Source: Pseudomonadota bacterium (GTDB lineage: Bacteria; Desulfobacterota; Syntrophobacteria; Syntrophobacterales; Syntrophobacteraceae). Taken from it: a DNA stretch of 6,390 nucleotides. The notes beneath the pieces were generated by a model that saw nothing but the letters and a program-made list of their open reading frames with translations, was not told the origin of the DNA and did no database searches. Location of the stretch: contig JAEZXS010000214.1 in the NCBI GenBank assembly GCA_023442755.1, positions 1 through 6,390 on the forward strand. Reading direction: 5' to 3'. The stretch's first letter is position 1. Every line of letters begins with the position of its first letter. The position numbers and the translations under genes were made by a program. This document shows, one piece after another, positions 5,138 through 6,390 of the stretch.

Positions 5138-6390
5138 GATAGAACCAGGAAAGGAGCGTCAGGTGCTCGTCTGTCGGGGCACCGGCTGTGAATCTCAGAA
5201 AGCCAACCTCATATACACCAACCTGCAGAAAGAATTGGACAAGGCCGGCCTCAGCGGCACGGTTGAAGTCAAGTTCACCGGATGCCATGGTTTTTGCCAG
5301 CAGGGACCGACGGTGATGGTCATGCCGGCGGGTACCTTCTACTGCAATGTGACACCTGATGATGTGTCCGAAATTGTGGAAGAAGACCTGCAGAAAGGCG
5401 AGCCTGTCGAGAGGCTGCTTTTCCTCGACCCGAAGACCAAGGACCGCGTCCTAAGTTTCCGGGATATGAAGTATTTCAACCCGCAGCGCCGGATTGTCCT
5501 GCGAAATTGCGGGTTCATCAATCCTGAAGACATAGAAGACTATCTCCAGACCGGCGGTTACCAGGGGATCAAGAAAGCGCTGACGATGACTCAGCAGGAG
5601 GTCATTGACGAAATGAAGCGCTCCGGCCTCAGAGGCAGGGGCGGCGGCGGTTTCCCCACTGGCATGAAATGGGAGTTCTGCAACAGGTCGGTCGCGGATC
5701 AGAAATACATCATCTGCAACGCCGATGAAGGTGATCCCGGGGCATTCATGGACCGTGCGGTCCTCGAAGGCGATCCGCACAGTGTCCTCGAGGGCATGAT
5801 GATCGGCGGGTATGCGATCGGGGCGACCAAAGCGTACGTATACGTGCGGGCGGAATACCCGATGGCCTACGAGCGGACCCTTATTGCCCTGGATCAGGCA
5901 AGGCAGCGCGGGTTCCTGGGGAAGAACATATTCGGATCGAATTTCGATTTCGACGTAAAGGTGAAGCTCGGCGCCGGAGCGTTTGTCTGCGGTGAAGAAA
6001 CGGCGCTCATGGCTTCCATCGAAGGACGGCGCGGAATGCCGAATCCGAGGCCTCCTTTCCCGGCAGTCAAGGGTCTTTTCGGCAAGCCTACCAATATCAA
6101 CAATGTCGAAACCTTCGCGAACATTGCCGTCATAATGACCAAGGGAGGGGAATGGTTCGCATCGGTAGGGACTGAGAAGAGCAAGGGAACCAAAGTTTTT
6201 GCGCTTGCCGGAAAGATATCCTATAGCGGCCTGGTGGAAATTCCGATGGGTACGCCGCTGCGTGAAATCATCGAGGATATCGGCGGCGGCATTCCCAACA
6301 AGCGGAAGTTCAAGGCCGCTCAAACCGGTGGCCCGTCGGGCGGTTGTATCCCCTTTTCGCACTTTGACGTGCCCATGGATTACGAAAACC
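5121..6390 (+). CDS. nuoF: NuoF-like NADH/FMN-binding subunit with N-terminal 2Fe-2S domain, cut at the right edge
   Basis: 423 codons are present and the frame stays open to the edge. Residues 13-95 form a thioredoxin-like 2Fe-2S domain with Cys18, Cys23 (CRGTGC), Cys55 and Cys59 (CHGFC). From about 150 the NuoF core begins: RGRGGGGFPTGMKW (171-184) and CNADEGDPGAFMDR (199-212) for FMN, GAGAFVCGEETAL (284-296) near the NADH site, and GGPSGGC (403-409) in the SLBB-type region. The cysteines that bind its 4Fe-4S cluster lie beyond the window. It should transfer hydride from NADH (or to NAD+) through FMN to iron-sulfur clusters. The extra N-terminal domain is typical of HydB/HndC-type hydrogenase subunits and NAD-linked formate dehydrogenases rather than classical NuoF. 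The ATG at 5121 has GGAG 7 bases upstream and overlaps the nuoE stop by 17 bases. An in-frame GTG at 5163 with AAAGGAG is a serious alternative, but it would shorten the first strand of the domain. Confidence 0.93.
   Translation, partial: MEPAIRIEPGKERQVLVCRGTGCESQKANLIYTNLQKELDKAGLSGTVEVKFTGCHGFCQQGPTVMVMPAGTFYCNVTPDDVSEIVEEDLQKGEPVERLLFLDPKTKDRVLSFRDMKYFNPQRRIVLRNCGFINPEDIEDYLQTGGYQGIKKALTMTQQEVIDEMKRSGLRGRGGGGFPTGMKWEFCNRSVADQKYIICNADEGDPGAFMDRAVLEGDPHSVLEGMMIGGYAIGATKAYVYVRAEYPMAYERTLIALDQARQRGFLGKNIFGSNFDFDVKVKLGAGAFVCGEETALMASIEGRRGMPNPRPPFPAVKGLFGKPTNINNVETFANIAVIMTKGGEWFASVGTEKSKGTKVFALAGKISYSGLVEIPMGTPLREIIEDIGGGIPNKRKFKAAQTGGPSGGCIPFSHFDVPMDYEN
5150..5156 (+). promoter_or_regulatory. 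Strong Shine-Dalgarno sequence pointing to an alternative GTG start
   Basis: AAAGGAG lies between the NuoE-like stop codon and an in-frame GTG at 5163-5165, spaced 6 bases from it. It is stronger than the GGAG serving the ATG at 5121. With this start the NuoF-like protein would begin three residues before Cys18 and lose 14 residues. Confidence 0.5.

Noticed and set aside
5451..6362. A 303-codon open frame on the minus strand
   Set aside because: It is antisense to the NuoF-like gene, whose FMN and NADH motifs are unmistakable in the plus frame; the long antisense frame follows from GC-rich codon use.

Overview
The window looks like chromosome from an anaerobic, moderately high-GC bacterium, most likely a Desulfobacterota/Syntrophobacter-like delta-lineage organism. 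This is inferred from protein flavour and gene content: an AmmeMemoRadiSam radical SAM enzyme, a 2Fe-2S/flavin NADH module of the hydrogenase/formate dehydrogenase type, and a large membrane-embedded spermidine-synthase-like protein. No marker gene fixes the taxonomy. I see no rRNA, tRNA, CRISPR array, insertion sequence or attachment site.

Layout. (1) Bases 1-167, plus strand: the last 54 codons of an AmmeMemoRadiSam radical SAM enzyme with its two C-terminal CxxC pairs. (2) Bases 173-4095, minus strand: a two-gene unit transcribed leftward. The first gene (2488-4095) encodes a 535-residue protein with four tandem rhodanese domains, only one of which keeps the catalytic cysteine. The second (173-2461), 26 bases further on, encodes a 762-residue protein with a spermidine-synthase-like domain between two blocks of about seven membrane helices. 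It converges on the radical SAM gene with only 5 bases between the stop codons. (3) Bases 4096-4684: a 589-base gene-free divergent control region, visibly AT-richer in its middle, with candidate promoters for both directions, two inverted repeats that could be operators, a GC-rich hairpin at the predicted 5' end of the rhodanese mRNA, and a leader of about 320 bases with several possible hairpins ahead of the rightward genes. (4) Bases 4685-6390, plus strand: a complete NuoE-like 2Fe-2S protein followed by an overlapping NuoF-like NADH/FMN subunit with its own N-terminal 2Fe-2S domain, cut by the window edge.

The rightward pair is the NADH-oxidising/reducing head of a soluble complex. In the families I know, it is combined with a catalytic subunit further downstream: an FeFe hydrogenase (HydABC/HndABCD type), a formate dehydrogenase, or NuoG in complex I. 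The extra N-terminal 2Fe-2S domain of the NuoF-like subunit favours the first two over classical complex I. The leftward pair has no established joint pathway. A single-active-site multi-rhodanese sulfur carrier coupled to a membrane aminopropyltransferase-like protein with a degraded active site is the least understood part of the window.
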